64,000 nucleotides of DNA from Pseudoalteromonas piscicida (GTDB lineage: Bacteria > Pseudomonadota > Gammaproteobacteria > Enterobacterales > Alteromonadaceae): contig NZ_CP021646.1 in the NCBI RefSeq assembly GCF_002208135.1, positions 2,234,001 to 2,298,000 of the forward strand, given 5' to 3'. Below are positions 34,162 through 44,697 of the stretch, piece by piece (within the stretch, counting starts at the first letter, position 1; the number at the start of each line of letters is the position of its first letter). A model generated the notes under the pieces. That model worked only from the letters and a program-made list of their open reading frames with translations, did no database searches and was not told the origin of the DNA. The translations under genes and the position numbers were made by a program.

Positions 34162-35688
34162 TTAGCTAAGTTTGCTGTCTAACTCTTCAATTCGTGCTTT
34201 CCAAATTGCAGGGCCTTGAGTGTGCGCATTCTCACCATTGCTATCAACGGCAACCGTCACCGGCATGTCCTCTACTTCAAACTCGTAAATAGCTTCCATA
34301 CCTAAGTCTTCAAACGCCACAACACGTGATTTCTTAATTGCCTTAGCCACCAAGTATGCTGCACCACCTACAGCCATAAGGTATACCGCTTTATTCTGTT
34401 TGATTGACTCAACAGTTGCTGGACCGCGCTCAGCTTTACCGATCATGCCGATCAGACCCGTTTTCTCTAACATCAGATCAGTAAACTTATCCATACGTGT
34501 AGACGTGGTAGGACCTGCTGGCCCAACGACTTCGTCGCCCACAGCGTCTACAGGACCCACGTAATAGATAAACTTATTAGTGAAATCGACACCATCCGGC
34601 AAACCTTGACCAGAATTCATCATTTCTTGTAGGCGTTTATGCGCTGCATCTCGACCAGTTAAGATCTTGCCAGAAAGCAGCACAGTTTCCCCCATTTTCC
34701 ATTCTTGGATATCTGCTTTGGTCAAAGTATCTAGATTTACACGACGCGTATCTTCGCCCACTTCCCAAGTCACTTCTGGCCAATCTTCAAGTTTTGGTGC
34801 TTTTAGCTCTGCAGGGCCAGAACCATCTAACGTGAAATGTACGTGACGTGTAGCTGCACAGTTAGGGATCATAACCACTGGCTTAGACGCTGCGTGTGTT
34901 GGTGCCGTTTTGATTTTTACATCAACGACTGTTGTTAAACCACCAAGGCCTTGTGCGCCAATGCCTAACTTGTTTGCACGTTCGAAGATTTCTAGACGAA
35001 GTTTTTCTTCTGCGGTTTCGGCACCACGTTCCATCAGCTCATGGATATCAACAGGATCCATTAAAGATTCTTTTGCCAATACAGCTGCTTTTTCTGCTGT
35101 ACCACCGATCCCTATGCCTAGCATGCCTGGGGGACACCAACCAGCGCCCATTGTAGGTAATGTCTTTTCTACCCACTCTGCAACATCATCTGATGGGTTT
35201 AGCATCACCATTTTAGTTTTGTTTTCAGAGCCGCCCCCCTTTGCTGCAATCATCACTTCAACTTCAGCACCAGGTACTAAGTCAATGTGCACTACCGAAG
35301 GCGTATTATCTTTGGTGTTTTTACGGCTACCTGCCGGATCAGCCACAATTGACGCACGTAATGGGTTGTCTGGGTTCGTATAGGCACGACGAGTTCCCTC
35401 ATCTACCATTTGTTGCACCGTCAAATCAGTTTTATCCCACTTCACGTCCATACCGACTTTTACGAAGCAGGTTACGATCCCCGTGTCTTGACACAGTGGA
35501 CGTTTACCTTCTGCTGACATGCGTGAGTTAATCAAGATCTGTGCAATCGCATCTTTCGCGGCCTTACTTTCTTCTTTTTCGTAGGCTTTTTCTAATGCTT
35601 GGACAAAATCAAGTGGGTGGTAAAATGAGATATATTGAAGCGCATCTTCAATGCTATCAATAAAGTCTTGCTGACGGATTGTACTCAT
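34162..35688 (-). CDS. fumA: Class I fumarate hydratase (4Fe-4S type)
   Basis: This is a 508-residue iron-sulfur fumarase of the TCA cycle. The N-terminal alpha domain has RPLCQDTGIV (cluster Cys about 67), PNPDNPLRAS and GGGSENKTKM. GWCPPGMLGIGIGG, MIPNCAATRH and the C-terminal beta domain (GKILTGRDAAHKRL, YYVGPVDAVGDEVVGPAGPTTSTRMD) follow. The three cluster cysteines are present in CQDTG, GWCPPG and NCAAT. It stands as a single gene, divergent from pabB. Confidence 0.95.
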   Translation of the reverse strand: MSTIRQQDFIDSIEDALQYISFYHPLDFVQALEKAYEKEESKAAKDAIAQILINSRMSAEGKRPLCQDTGIVTCFVKVGMDVKWDKTDLTVQQMVDEGTRRAYTNPDNPLRASIVADPAGSRKNTKDNTPSVVHIDLVPGAEVEVMIAAKGGGSENKTKMVMLNPSDDVAEWVEKTLPTMGAGWCPPGMLGIGIGGTAEKAAVLAKESLMDPVDIHELMERGAETAEEKLRLEIFERANKLGIGAQGLGGLTTVVDVKIKTAPTHAASKPVVMIPNCAATRHVHFTLDGSGPAELKAPKLEDWPEVTWEVGEDTRRVNLDTLTKADIQEWKMGETVLLSGKILTGRDAAHKRLQEMMNSGQGLPDGVDFTNKFIYYVGPVDAVGDEVVGPAGPTTSTRMDKFTDLMLEKTGLIGMIGKAERGPATVESIKQNKAVYLMAVGGAAYLVAKAIKKSRVVAFEDLGMEAIYEFEVEDMPVTVAVDSNGENAHTQGPAIWKARIEELDSKLS

Positions 35689-35852
35689 GACGGTTCCTCA
35701 ATTTTCGACGGTATTTTTTGGTATTGAAACTTTCGCTGGCAATTGGTGTTATTCAGCATCAGAAAGTCAATTTCAATACCTTAAACTATGGAATAGCAGG
35801 TAACTATGATAACCTCCCCGCCCGTTTGGGGCTAGCTTTGCAGGTCAAGTAA

Positions 35853-37201
35853 ATGATAAACGAGCGAATAAACTGTACGAAATTAGACATTAGACACAAT
35901 GCACTAGAATTATTTGAACACTTTGCGAACGAACATCAAGCTATTCTGTTAGATTCCAGTGATTCTGAGCATATCAATAGCCGCTACGATATCATTGCGA
36001 TTGCACCAATTAATTTACTTGAAGCTAAAGACGGAAATGTATTTTTAGACGGAGAATTGCAGAGTAATTCTGTTTTCACTGTGATGAAAGATAAGCTTGC
36101 CCAATTTAGTAATCATATTGCCCCCATGATTTACCCTTCAATGGCGGCTGGCTTGGTTATTTTGGCTATGATCTCGGCCGTTATATTGAGCACATACCAC
36201 ACTTTGCAGAACACGATATTAAGCTACCCGATGCCTGTGTTGGCTTGTATCCAGATGCGTTGATTTATGACAAGGTACTCAAGGCTTGGTTTTACGTGTC
36301 GCAACCTGATACACAAAGGCTAGACATGTATTTACAACGGCTCGACGACACCTCTATTTTTGAGTCATTTAGACTGACATCACAGTGGCAGTCAAACATG
36401 ACGAGAGCACAATACGAGCAAAATTTTGAGCGAATTCAATCTTATCTATTAAGTGGCGACTGTTATCAAATCAACCTAGCACAGCGATTCAGCGCAAGCT
36501 TTGAAGGAACTCCGTGGCTCGCGTATAAAAAGCTGCGAAACCACAACCGTGCACCTTTCTCAGCATTTTTTAACTTAGGCGACAGTGCTATTGTTTCCGT
36601 GTCGCCGGAGCGCTTTATCCAAGTAAAAAACGGCATTGTAGAAACTAAACCGATTAAAGGCACCCTGCCAAGGTTACCAAATACTGACGCCGATAAAGCG
36701 CAAGCTGAAAAACTGAAAAATAGCAGCAAGGACCGAGCCGAGAATGTCATGATAGTAGATCTACTACGTAATGACTTAGGTAAGGTCGCAGAGCCTGGTT
36801 CCGTTGCGGTTCCATCGCTTTTCGCAATCGAGAGTTTTCCTGCAGTTCACCATCTAGTAAGCACGGTAACGTCTACATTGGCGCAAGGAAAATGCGCGGT
36901 TGATCAGCTTGAAGCCGCCTTCCCTGGCGGCTCTATAACAGGAGCACCTAAGATCCGCGCCATGGAGATAATCGAAGAGCTAGAGCCACACAGACGCAGC
37001 GTTTACTGCGGTTCAATCGGCTATCTCAGCGCCTGTGGTAACATGGATACTTCGATCACCATCAGAACGCTAGTTTGTCATCAAAATAAGATACATTGCT
37101 GGGCAGGTGGTGGTATAGTCAAAGACTCTCAAGTACAGTTAGAATTTGAAGAGACTTACCACAAAGTGAATAAAATCCTTCCGGTATTAAATGAAGATTG
37201 A
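35853..37201 (+). pseudogene. pabB: Aminodeoxychorismate synthase component I PabB, frameshifted
   Basis: PabB makes aminodeoxychorismate for folate synthesis. The first ~90 codons read correctly (MINERINCTKLDIRHNALEL to QFSNHIAP). The frame then shifts at a run of five C (36121-36125) and the true sequence continues one frame over (DLPFNGGWLGYFGYDLGRY, then VGLYPDALIYDK). One added C would give an intact 449-residue protein. The rest is complete, with NLAQRF, the PIKGT motif (catalytic Lys), RAENVMIVDLLRNDL and FPGGSITGAPK. Given two similar cases in this window, a sequencing undercall is more likely than real loss. It overlaps nudL by 11 bases, matching the pabB-nudL-sdaA order of E. coli. 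Confidence 0.88.
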
Positions 37202-37751
37202 TCAAGTTATATCGCAATTTATGTTGTCGCCTATCATGGCGCAAACGCCAACCACACTACATACCTTAAAGCAAAGTGCGGTGCTTATTCCTATTGTTGA
37301 TGTAAACGCTCATGCGCACCTGTTGTTTTGTAAACGCAGCAGCGAATTACTGAGCCACCCCAGTCAAATTTGCTTTCCCGGCGGCAAAGTCGAACAACAA
37401 GATAGTAATATCATCAACACCGCACTGCGCGAGACCGAAGAAGAAATAGGTCTGACAATCTCAGAGTCCCAAGTGCTAGGCATATTACCTTTTATGCAAA
37501 CGCTAACCGGCTACCAAATCACCCCCGTTGTTGCTTCCGTACAACAAGATGCAACTTGGGTGAACCAAAGCGACGAGGTGCAACATACCTTCACGGTGCC
37601 ATTAAACCAATTAAGCGCAGCCAAGAATTGGCAATCCTTCCATTTTACCAATAAAGGCAAACCAGTATCACTCGACGGATTTATGACGCCTCATGGTTTG
37701 CTGTGGGGCGCAACGGCAAAAATCGTAAAACAATTTACCGCCCTATTTTAG
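37191..37751 (+). CDS. nudL: Nudix hydrolase NudL, probable CoA pyrophosphatase
   Basis: The 186-residue protein has the NudL/YeaB-type Nudix box GGKVEQQDSNI followed by NTALRETEEEIGL (about 63-87) and, before it, the family-specific LLFCKRSSELLSHPSQICFPGG. It presumably cleaves CoA and related pyrophosphates. The start lies within the end of pabB, and sdaA follows after 168 bases, as in E. coli. Confidence 0.9.
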   Translation: MKIDQVISQFMLSPIMAQTPTTLHTLKQSAVLIPIVDVNAHAHLLFCKRSSELLSHPSQICFPGGKVEQQDSNIINTALRETEEEIGLTISESQVLGILPFMQTLTGYQITPVVASVQQDATWVNQSDEVQHTFTVPLNQLSAAKNWQSFHFTNKGKPVSLDGFMTPHGLLWGATAKIVKQFTALF

Positions 37752-37919
37752 CCCTTCACTGGTAAGACCTTTTTTAAAATCCCTCTCCACCTTGCGGATT
37801 AGTTACCTTTCTATCACGCTTAGTTAGAAACTGGCATATACTTTTGCCGATTATGGGTTACTTCCCTAAATAGACACGTTATGATGGCGTCCGTTTTAAA
37901 GGCAATGTGAGTAAAATTT

Positions 37920-39296
37920 ATGATCAGTGCATTCGATATGTTTAGTATCGGTATTGGCCCTTCTTCCTCTCATACCGTGGGACCAATGCGTGCTTCTAGG
38001 TTATTCGTACAAGACCTTCAGGCACAAGGCATCGTTGATGATATCACTTCGGTGAAAGTGGAACTGTTCGGTTCTTTAGGCCAAACAGGTATTGGCCATG
38101 GTTCTGGCAAGGCTGTTATTTTAGGGCTTGCGGGTTACGACCCTGAGACTATAGACGCAGATCTCGTACCAGAGATATTAGAAACCATAGAAAATGAACA
38201 AGTTATCTATCTCGACAAGCGATATAAAGTAAAGTTTCCTAAGCAAGGCGCGATTGTTTTTCACCGTCGCAAAACGCTGCCTAAGCACTCCAATGCAATG
38301 GAAATTAAAGCGTACAAAGGCGAAGAGCTTGCTCATAGCCAAATTTACTATTCGATTGGTGGTGGCTTTATCGTTACCGATCAGAATTTTGAAGCTGAAA
38401 AGCAAGCCGCGCTAGATATCAGAACAGAAAACCCAGCTCCTTATCCATTCAACTCAGCCGCTGAGCTACTGGAAATGTGTAAAGAGTCAGGACTCAGTGT
38501 CTCTTCGTTAATGATGGCCAACGAGAAAACATTACGTAAAGAATCTGAAATCAAAGAGACGCTATTCCACATCTGGCAGGTAATGAAAGCTTGTATTGAA
38601 CGTGGTATGAAAACCGAAGGTATTTTACCAGGCGGTTTGAAAGTTCGTCGTCGTGCACCTAGCCTGTATTTAAAGCTCAGTGTAGAAACGCACCAAGATC
38701 CGCTACGCGCAATGGATTGGGTGGATCTGTTTGCACTGGCAGTTAATGAAGAAAATGCAGCGGGCGGCCGCGTAGTGACCGCACCAACCAATGGTGCAGC
38801 CGGTATTCTTCCAGCTGTGTTAATGTACTACCACACTTTTATCAAAGAAGTGGATATAGAGATTGCCACACGTTATCTACTTACCGCGGCGGCGATTGGG
38901 ATCTTATATAAGAAGAATGCCTCTATTTCTGGCGCTGAAGTTGGGTGCCAAGGTGAAGTAGGTGTTGCGTGTTCAATGGCTGCTGGCGCGCTAACCGAAA
39001 TCATGGGTGGTAACGTAGTACATGTTGAGAACGCCGCTGAAATTGGCATGGAGCATAATCTAGGCCTAACCTGCGACCCAGTCGGTGGGCTTGTGCAAGT
39101 TCCGTGCATTGAGCGTAATGCAATGGGTTCTATTAAAGCCATTAACGCATCTCGTCTCGCTTTGCGCGGTACGGGCGATCAAAAAGTATCACTAGATAAA
39201 GTGATTAAGACCATGCTTGATACCGGCAACGATATGAAAACCAAGTACAAAGAAACCGCACGCGGTGGATTGGCGGTAAATATCATTGAGTGCTAA
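37920..39296 (+). CDS. sdaA: L-serine ammonia-lyase (serine dehydratase)
   Basis: The 458-residue single-chain, iron-sulfur type enzyme converts serine to pyruvate and ammonia. Features include [17 protein letters not shown] at the N terminus, [17 protein letters not shown] (about 282-298), [17 protein letters not shown] (about 342-358), with Cys 343 and Cys 351 as cluster candidates, and [23 protein letters not shown] (about 379-401), which supplies the third. The C terminus ends in NIIEC, as is typical. It is followed by a clear terminator. Confidence 0.96.
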   Translation: MISAFDMFSIGIGPSSSHTVGPMRASRLFVQDLQAQGIVDDITSVKVELFGSLGQTGIGHGSGKAVILGLAGYDPETIDADLVPEILETIENEQVIYLDKRYKVKFPKQGAIVFHRRKTLPKHSNAMEIKAYKGEELAHSQIYYSIGGGFIVTDQNFEAEKQAALDIRTENPAPYPFNSAAELLEMCKESGLSVSSLMMANEKTLRKESEIKETLFHIWQVMKACIERGMKTEGILPGGLKVRRRAPSLYLKLSVETHQDPLRAMDWVDLFALAVNEENAAGGRVVTAPTNGAAGILPAVLMYYHTFIKEVDIEIATRYLLTAAAIGILYKKNASISGAEVGCQGEVGVACSMAAGALTEIMGGNVVHVENAAEIGMEHNLGLTCDPVGGLVQVPCIERNAMGSIKAINASRLALRGTGDQKVSLDKVIKTMLDTGNDMKTKYKETARGGLAVNIIEC

Positions 39297-39329
39297 CTGA
39301 CAATTGTCAGTTCACTTTAAAAATGGCTT

Positions 39330-39369
39330 AATGGCATCATGATGGTAAATCATGGTGCCATTTTTTATT
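39330..39369 (+). terminator. Terminator after sdaA
   Basis: A 14 bp stem with one wobble pair (AATGGCATCATGAT/ATCATGGTGCCATT) around GGTAA is followed by a U run, 33 bases after the sdaA stop. Confidence 0.85.
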
Positions 39370-39436
39370 GTCGCTTATCTACACTACAATAAATTTGTCT
39401 TGGTATCACTTATTAATAAAAAGGAGTACATGCTTT

Positions 39437-39667
39437 ATGTCTGGCACTACGATGGTTTTTCTAATTGTGCTTATCTGTGTTGGTAGCGGAATAATCAGTG
39501 AGATTTATAAACGCCGCTTAGAATCTAAAAAAATAGATGCACAAAAAGCAAAGGTGCACGATGAGCTACACTCAGAGATTACTGCATTAAAAGCAAGAGT
39601 GGCAATACTTGAGCAAATTGTTACTGAAGAAGGTTATCAAGTTAAGAGAGATATAAATAATTTATAA
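39437..39667 (+). CDS. PspB-like small membrane protein
   Basis: The 76-residue protein starts at ATG 39437, ten bases after AAGGAG. An in-frame start at 39368 has no ribosome site. One membrane helix (TTMVFLIVLICVGSGIISEI) is followed by a charged coiled coil with LKARVAILEQIVTEEGY and KRDINNL. This layout resembles phage-shock protein B, but no pspA/pspC neighbours are present, so the assignment stays at the level of fold. Confidence 0.7.
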   Translation: MSGTTMVFLIVLICVGSGIISEIYKRRLESKKIDAQKAKVHDELHSEITALKARVAILEQIVTEEGYQVKRDINNL

Positions 39668-39895
39668 AAAAATCGCTAGCACTGGCTTTTTGGCAAAGAA
39701 AAGGAATCCTTTCAGGTTACTTTTTTCATGTATCGTTATCGTTTACATTCGTTTTCAAATAAACTAAGTGATTGTAATAATGAATAAAAAAGCATATTTC
39801 ATTGCAATTAATTTACATAAAGTGAAATTATAAGATTGCTAACAATAAGTTACTTGAGTACATTCGTTACCGCAAAGTGTACAAAGGTAAATAAT

Positions 39896-42238
39896 ATGAA
39901 TAACAATAAATTCAAATATACCGCTTTATCCGCAGCGATAGTGCTAGCATTATCTGCTTGTGGTGGAAGCGATAACAACAAAAATAGTTCAGCTCAAGAG
40001 CTAGATCATGCACCTCAGGCTGGTGTTACCCAGCTGGAAAATGTAAAACATTGGCAAACCATTTCAGGTTCTATTCAAGCCTCCGACGCGGATAGTGACA
40101 ATCTATCTATTACAATATTTGATGGTGAAACTGAGATCACCCCAGAAAACAATGTTTATACTCTTTCACATGGTATTTTGACACTAAAAGGTATCAACGC
40201 GTTTGACTACCTGTCAGTTACAGGCGAAGCGGCAACAATTAACTTCACAGTGACAGCAAACAGTAAATCTGCTAGTGGTAGCATCCAGATCCCAGCAGCC
40301 ATTACGGATCCACTAGCTAGCCAACAATGGCACTTAAACAACACCGGTCAGAAAGCATATGCACTAAGTGACGAAATGAAACAAGGTCTCGTCGACTTAT
40401 ATGTAGGCCGTGGAATAATGACAGAAGAGGAAGCCCAACAATATTGGGATAAAGAATTTGAAGAAGCGGAAACAAAAACCTTAGTCGCCGGCGAAGATAT
40501 GAACGTGAAAAGCGCATTCGCTCAAGGTGTTACTGGTCAAGGCGTTACTGCGGTAGTAGTAGACTCTGGACTTGAAATTCGACACGAAGATTTAGCACCT
40601 AATGTGCTTCCGAATCGATCATTAAACCTTTTAAACGACGCTTTGGATAAAACAGACCCAACAAGCAAGGCAACCAATGGTGACCATGGTACCAGCGTAG
40701 CTGGCCTTATCGCCTCAAAAGGCTGGAATGGCTTAGGTGGCCGAGGTGTTTCACCCGATACAGGCCTCATTGGAATGAACTTATTGGCAAGCGGCGAAAA
40801 AACGCCGAAGCAAGATCTTTTAGTTCATGGTTTCCCAGGCTCTGGGATCACAGAAAGTGAGTCTATTTCTGTATTCAACCGCAGTTATGGTCTTACCTAC
40901 CCTGTTCAATTTAGCTATTCAGAACTCGATGAAGCCATTGAGTCTTATCCAAACAGAAAGCTTCGATCAGGTAAGGGGTCGACCAACGTAAAATCAAGCG
41001 GTAATAGCTTCGTTAGTGAAGACTTGGAAGGGTCATTCTGTGAGGATAATGGTGCAAATGACCTTGGATTAACTTGTTACAATAGTAACAGTGAAAGCAG
41101 TCAAGGCCACCCATACTACTTTTCTATTGGTGCTGTTAACTCAAATGGTAAACACACGAGCTATTCAAGTGCTGGTTCTAATCTATTAGCTGCAGCCCCA
41201 GCCGGAGAATATGGCCGTTGGGCTCCTGCCATGGTCACCACGGATCCGATGACCTGTCTGAGTGGTAGCTCAGGTTATACTGGCCGTACAATTGCTGGTT
41301 GGTCTGGTGTTTATGGTGAAGAGTTTGCTGCAAGTCAATACCCATTTGATTACCCAGGACACCCTGATAACCCAAACTGCAACTACCGCTCTTCTATGAA
41401 CGGAACGTCATCAGCTGCCCCTAATGCATCAGGTGTGATCTCATTGATTTTATCAGCTAACAATGAGCTGACTTGGAGGGATGTGCGTCACATCATTGCA
41501 TCAACTAGCACCAAGAACGATGCTGAAAATGCACCCGTAACTGTACCCGTAGGTGATAACGAATTCGTAGCACATGATGGTTGGGTTGAGAATGCGGCTG
41601 GTTATAGCCATAATAATCTTTACGGATTTGGACGTGTAGATGCTGGCGAAGCTGTGAAAATGGCTAAGTCTTACTCTAACGATTTAGGTGAAGAAGTCAT
41701 TACTGGTTGGATCGGCGAAGGCTCAGTTGTAGCAGAAGAATCACTTGAAATGCTAATTCCTGATAATAGCTTAGTTGGTGCGACATACAAAGTCACAATT
41801 GAAGATGATATCAAAGTTGAAGCAGCTCAGTTTAAACTAGACGTATTCAACGATGAATTCGGTATGGGAATGCAAAGTGGTGAAGATGTCCTTCAGTCTA
41901 CTGCGGGATCCGATTTAGCGATTGAAGTTATCTCTCCGAGTGGAACTAGAAGCGTTTTATTGTCATCTAGACAAGCGTTGATACGCCCAGCATACGATCT
42001 TAGTGGAGCTGGTTTCCAGAACGGTTATATCCTGAAAAATGGGGTATTTTTATCAAATAGCTTCTATGGCGAGTCTGCCAAAGGGGAATGGACAATTCGC
42101 GTGCTAGACGTTTCTGACAAATCGTTTGCAACAGCTAGCACAGGCGATATTGTCTATAATGGTTACGTAAACAACTCTACACCATCAAAATTGATGGGCG
42201 CAGCTGTACGTATCTTTGGTCACCAATCTGCTGAGTAA
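39896..42238 (+). CDS. Subtilisin-like (S8) serine protease lipoprotein with P domain
   Basis: The 780-residue secreted protease starts with a lipoprotein signal (MNNNKFKYTALSAAIVLALS, then ACGGS) at ATG 39896, after AAAGGT. Next come an Ig/cadherin-like segment (about 45-135), the S8 catalytic domain with Asp 223 (VVVDSGLEI), His 264 (GDHGTSVAG) and Ser 505 (NGTSSAAPNASG), and a C-terminal proprotein-convertase P domain (about 610-760). The kexin-like plan matches the Aeromonas sobria protease ASP. The next gene overlaps in phase context (TAATG) and encodes a probable dedicated chaperone. Confidence 0.9.
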   Translation: MNNNKFKYTALSAAIVLALSACGGSDNNKNSSAQELDHAPQAGVTQLENVKHWQTISGSIQASDADSDNLSITIFDGETEITPENNVYTLSHGILTLKGINAFDYLSVTGEAATINFTVTANSKSASGSIQIPAAITDPLASQQWHLNNTGQKAYALSDEMKQGLVDLYVGRGIMTEEEAQQYWDKEFEEAETKTLVAGEDMNVKSAFAQGVTGQGVTAVVVDSGLEIRHEDLAPNVLPNRSLNLLNDALDKTDPTSKATNGDHGTSVAGLIASKGWNGLGGRGVSPDTGLIGMNLLASGEKTPKQDLLVHGFPGSGITESESISVFNRSYGLTYPVQFSYSELDEAIESYPNRKLRSGKGSTNVKSSGNSFVSEDLEGSFCEDNGANDLGLTCYNSNSESSQGHPYYFSIGAVNSNGKHTSYSSAGSNLLAAAPAGEYGRWAPAMVTTDPMTCLSGSSGYTGRTIAGWSGVYGEEFAASQYPFDYPGHPDNPNCNYRSSMNGTSSAAPNASGVISLILSANNELTWRDVRHIIASTSTKNDAENAPVTVPVGDNEFVAHDGWVENAAGYSHNNLYGFGRVDAGEAVKMAKSYSNDLGEEVITGWIGEGSVVAEESLEMLIPDNSLVGATYKVTIEDDIKVEAAQFKLDVFNDEFGMGMQSGEDVLQSTAGSDLAIEVISPSGTRSVLLSSRQALIRPAYDLSGAGFQNGYILKNGVFLSNSFYGESAKGEWTIRVLDVSDKSFATASTGDIVYNGYVNNSTPSKLMGAAVRIFGHQSAE

Positions 42239-42252
42239 TGGGAGTGTATATT

Positions 42253-42777
42253 ATGAACAAGTTAAAAATCGCAGCACTAATTACGGGTTCACTATTCTTG
42301 ACTCAAGCAGAAGCTAATGACAACTTGACTCCAAAAATGGAGAAGGTCAACAAAGTGGCAAGTTTTGAACAACCTGACTTTGGTGCTTATAAAATCATGT
42401 CTGATCATGCATTAGTTCCTGCAACAATTGCAGACCCCAATGCTGTTATTAGCAAAAAAGGCAATAAAGCTTTGGTTAAGTCAACTTCTGTCAGTAAGTT
42501 GTTCACTAAAGGCTCTTTAGTAAAAAATATTTTTAATGGTGAAATTGCTCCAGTGTCTGGCAATATTAACCTTCTATTGAAAGACGATGCGTCAGCAAGC
42601 GATTTAGCAAGTGATTACGGCGTTGCAGTTGAAAATACATATGACGGTGGCAGAATTGCTGTTGTTAGTGTAAATAGCAATCAAGATTTACTTGGTAAAC
42701 TTGCTGAGTTGAAGCAATCTGGAAAGGTAGTTGAAGCTAGAATTGAAGTGTTAGGTACTTTATACACATCTAGATAA
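42253..42777 (+). CDS. Secreted partner of the S8 protease, ORF2-type external chaperone candidate
   Basis: The 174-residue protein has a Sec signal (MNKLKIAALITGSLFLTQAEA). ATG 42253 has GGGAG nine bases upstream and is preferred over the ATG overlapping the protease stop. Its N-terminal half is not recognised. The C-terminal half (INLLLKDDASASDLASDYG, then GRIAVVSVNSNQDLLGKLAEL) has the beta-alpha-beta pattern of subtilase propeptide/inhibitor I9 domains. In Aeromonas sobria the gene directly after the kexin-like protease encodes a chaperone that matures it and inhibits it in transit. The same position, size and secretion here suggest the same job. This is inference from layout. Confidence 0.6.
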   Translation: MNKLKIAALITGSLFLTQAEANDNLTPKMEKVNKVASFEQPDFGAYKIMSDHALVPATIADPNAVISKKGNKALVKSTSVSKLFTKGSLVKNIFNGEIAPVSGNINLLLKDDASASDLASDYGVAVENTYDGGRIAVVSVNSNQDLLGKLAELKQSGKVVEARIEVLGTLYTSR

Positions 42778-43097
42778 CTTCACTGTTAAACACTGACTTT
42801 TCTCAAGCCTCATGTCGAATGGGGCTTTTTTGCGCTCGGAAAGCCTAAAACACTGACGACTGTACTTTCTGCTTGGCCTCAAAGAATGGCCAGATAGAGT
42901 GTGAGCACCTTACTTTAAAATCCCTTACCTTCTCTTATATTCAACCTGTAAAAACTAACTAAGCCAGAAATCATAAACTTACAATTCTTTATAAAATTAC
43001 CTATTTAGTCGCTCCTGAATATTGACGTTTTAATGCTTAGGTTGGCCGCATTCAATCAATCCAGACTTGGGCATTAATTTTATCGACAATTCTATTA
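42778..43097. other. Gap with terminator and left flank of the insertion sequence
   Basis: Apart from the terminator at 42805-42831, this 320-base gap shows no gene. A weak match (10 of 13) between 43067-43079 and the inverse of 44483-44495 is the best candidate pair of IS ends, but it is not convincing. Confidence 0.4.
42805..42831 (+). terminator. Terminator after the protease partner gene
   Basis: A 9 bp stem with one wobble (AAGCCTCAT/ATGGGGCTT) and a GTCGA loop is followed by U6, about 30 bases after the stop. Confidence 0.85.
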
Positions 43098-44387
43098 TTA
43101 CACAGCGCATTTTGCTGCTAATAACTGATATAAAATCCAGGCATAAAAAAGCCGCAGTTGGGCTAGGATTTTACGGCAGTTTTGGCCTTCGTTAAGCCTG
43201 TCACCGAGCTTTCCTTTTAAACGGTTAAGACCCAAGTGGCCATCTTGTTTCATGTGCCCGATGATTGGCTCTATCGCGTTGCGTCGCCTGAGCTTTTTCT
43301 TAATGCTCGGCGTCACACCACGTTTTTGCCCCGCAATATACACATCATAACGTTCTGCAAAGTGCCCGCGATAACCTCTATCTACAAAACAGCTGTATGG
43401 CCTTTTATCTGTGACGTTTTCTACTATTCTCAACGTTTCCCATAACGTGTCACCGTCATAGGGGTTGCCGTGCATTGCATGAGCGCACACCACAAACTGC
43501 TCTTTCAATGTGGTTGCGACACTCACTTTGACACTAAACTCATATGGCTTTGCGCTTTTTCCCTTGGCGATACATTCAACACCCGGCTCATGTAGGCTAT
43601 AGAGTTTGTTTTTACTCGTTTTTTCTTGCTTTAACAGCCGCTCAGCCTGCTGTAGGGTGTCGAAGAATTCCTTGATTGGTTGCTCGGTGATTTTCCGCAA
43701 TATGTCTTTCATCACTCGCCTGAGATAGTTTTTCTGTTTTTTCAGTGTTTTCTTCATGCGTTTGAATTGTTTGGCATGAGCATAACTTGCCACCTTTTGA
43801 GCGGCCTTAGGGCCTACTTGTTCATAACTTTGCCTAAGCACAATGCCGGCTTGCTTAGCGAAGCCAACCAGTTTATTGCGGCATTTTTCTAGTAGTTTAC
43901 TGTCTGTTGGATGGGCGATATTTTTCTCCATAACGGTGCTGTCTACGACTACTTCTCGCAAGCTTGAAGGCTTGATGGTATTACTTTTAATGCCCGCATC
44001 TACCGTGAGTGACAGCATTAACTCAACGCCATCCTCACCAATTCGCTTGCGAAAGCGTGTCATTGAACTTGGGCTGCAAGGCGGTTCATGCGTAAAAAAT
44101 TGCATGCCACAAAAATATTGCCAATACGGGTTTTCGCACCACATGGCCACCGTGTTTTCGTCAGACAGTTTGTGAATTTGTTTCAGGTATTCGAGACCCG
44201 CAAGCAGGCGGATAGGCTTGGCGCCAGCGCCTTTATCGCCATAATGCTGTTTAAATTCAACCTCTAGACGCTGCCAATCAATGAGTTTTGCCAATTTCAC
44301 GAGTTCATGACGCGGTGAAACAATATCAATAAGCTCGACTTGAAACAGGTGCTTTTGTGGTGTTTGCATGGTTGGTTTTGGTTTCAT
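43098..44387 (-). mobile_element. IS5-family-like transposase (insertion sequence, ends not fixed)
   Basis: The 429-residue DDE transposase shows an N-terminal DUF772 region (RLLAGLEYLKQIHKLSDE), the first acidic site DSTVMEKNI (Asp about 145), CFVDRGYRGH (second Asp) and RRNAIEPIIGHMKQDGHLG (Glu). The ATG at 44387 is preferred over an upstream TTG at 44399. It is intact and probably active. An 11 bp perfect inverted repeat (44395-44405 and 44434-44444) forms a hairpin upstream of the start that may limit expression. Clean terminal inverted repeats and a target duplication could not be identified by eye. Confidence 0.85.
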
Positions 44388-44394
44388 TTTTACA

Positions 44395-44444
44395 CTCAAA
44401 TTGCAATGTTTTGGTTGTGTGATTTAAAAAAGCTGCAATTTGAG
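44395..44444. repeat. Inverted repeat upstream of the transposase
   Basis: CTCAAATTGCA at 44395-44405 pairs perfectly with TGCAATTTGAG at 44434-44444 around 28 bases. It would form a hairpin in the transposase leader. Confidence 0.7.
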
Positions 44445-44697
44445 GGTAGTAAGATCGTTCATCCTGAAAATTAAGTTATACCAATTTAAGCCCCATACCT
44501 TAAACCATAGCTCTAGTGATGATTTTTCGTGGGAGTTTGATGACTTACTTTTAGCATTGATTAATAACGATTATGGAGAGAAACAGGATAATAAATATCA
44601 GCATGAAGTTAGCCAACTGACCCACAATATTGAAGCGGGTAAATATTGTGGGTTATCAGTGGACTCTGTTATCGAATGTTCTGCTTTAGCCGACTAA
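44440..44697 (+). pseudogene. C-terminal remnant of a gene beside the insertion sequence
   Basis: From about 44500 the frame has real coding character (DDFSWEFDDLLLALINNDYG and SQLTHNIEAGKYCGLSVDSV) and ends in a stop that overlaps the end of the convergent YjiH gene by 12 bases. No proper start or N-terminal half is visible, and the frame runs out of the transposon flank. It looks like the tail of a gene truncated by the insertion. No family is recognised, and no matching 5' half is found left of the transposon. Confidence 0.5.

Noticed and set aside
36121..36263. A transmembrane C terminus for the short upstream half of pabB
   Set aside because: The apparent hydrophobic tail is the out-of-frame reading of the conserved PFNGGWLGYFGYDLGRY segment.
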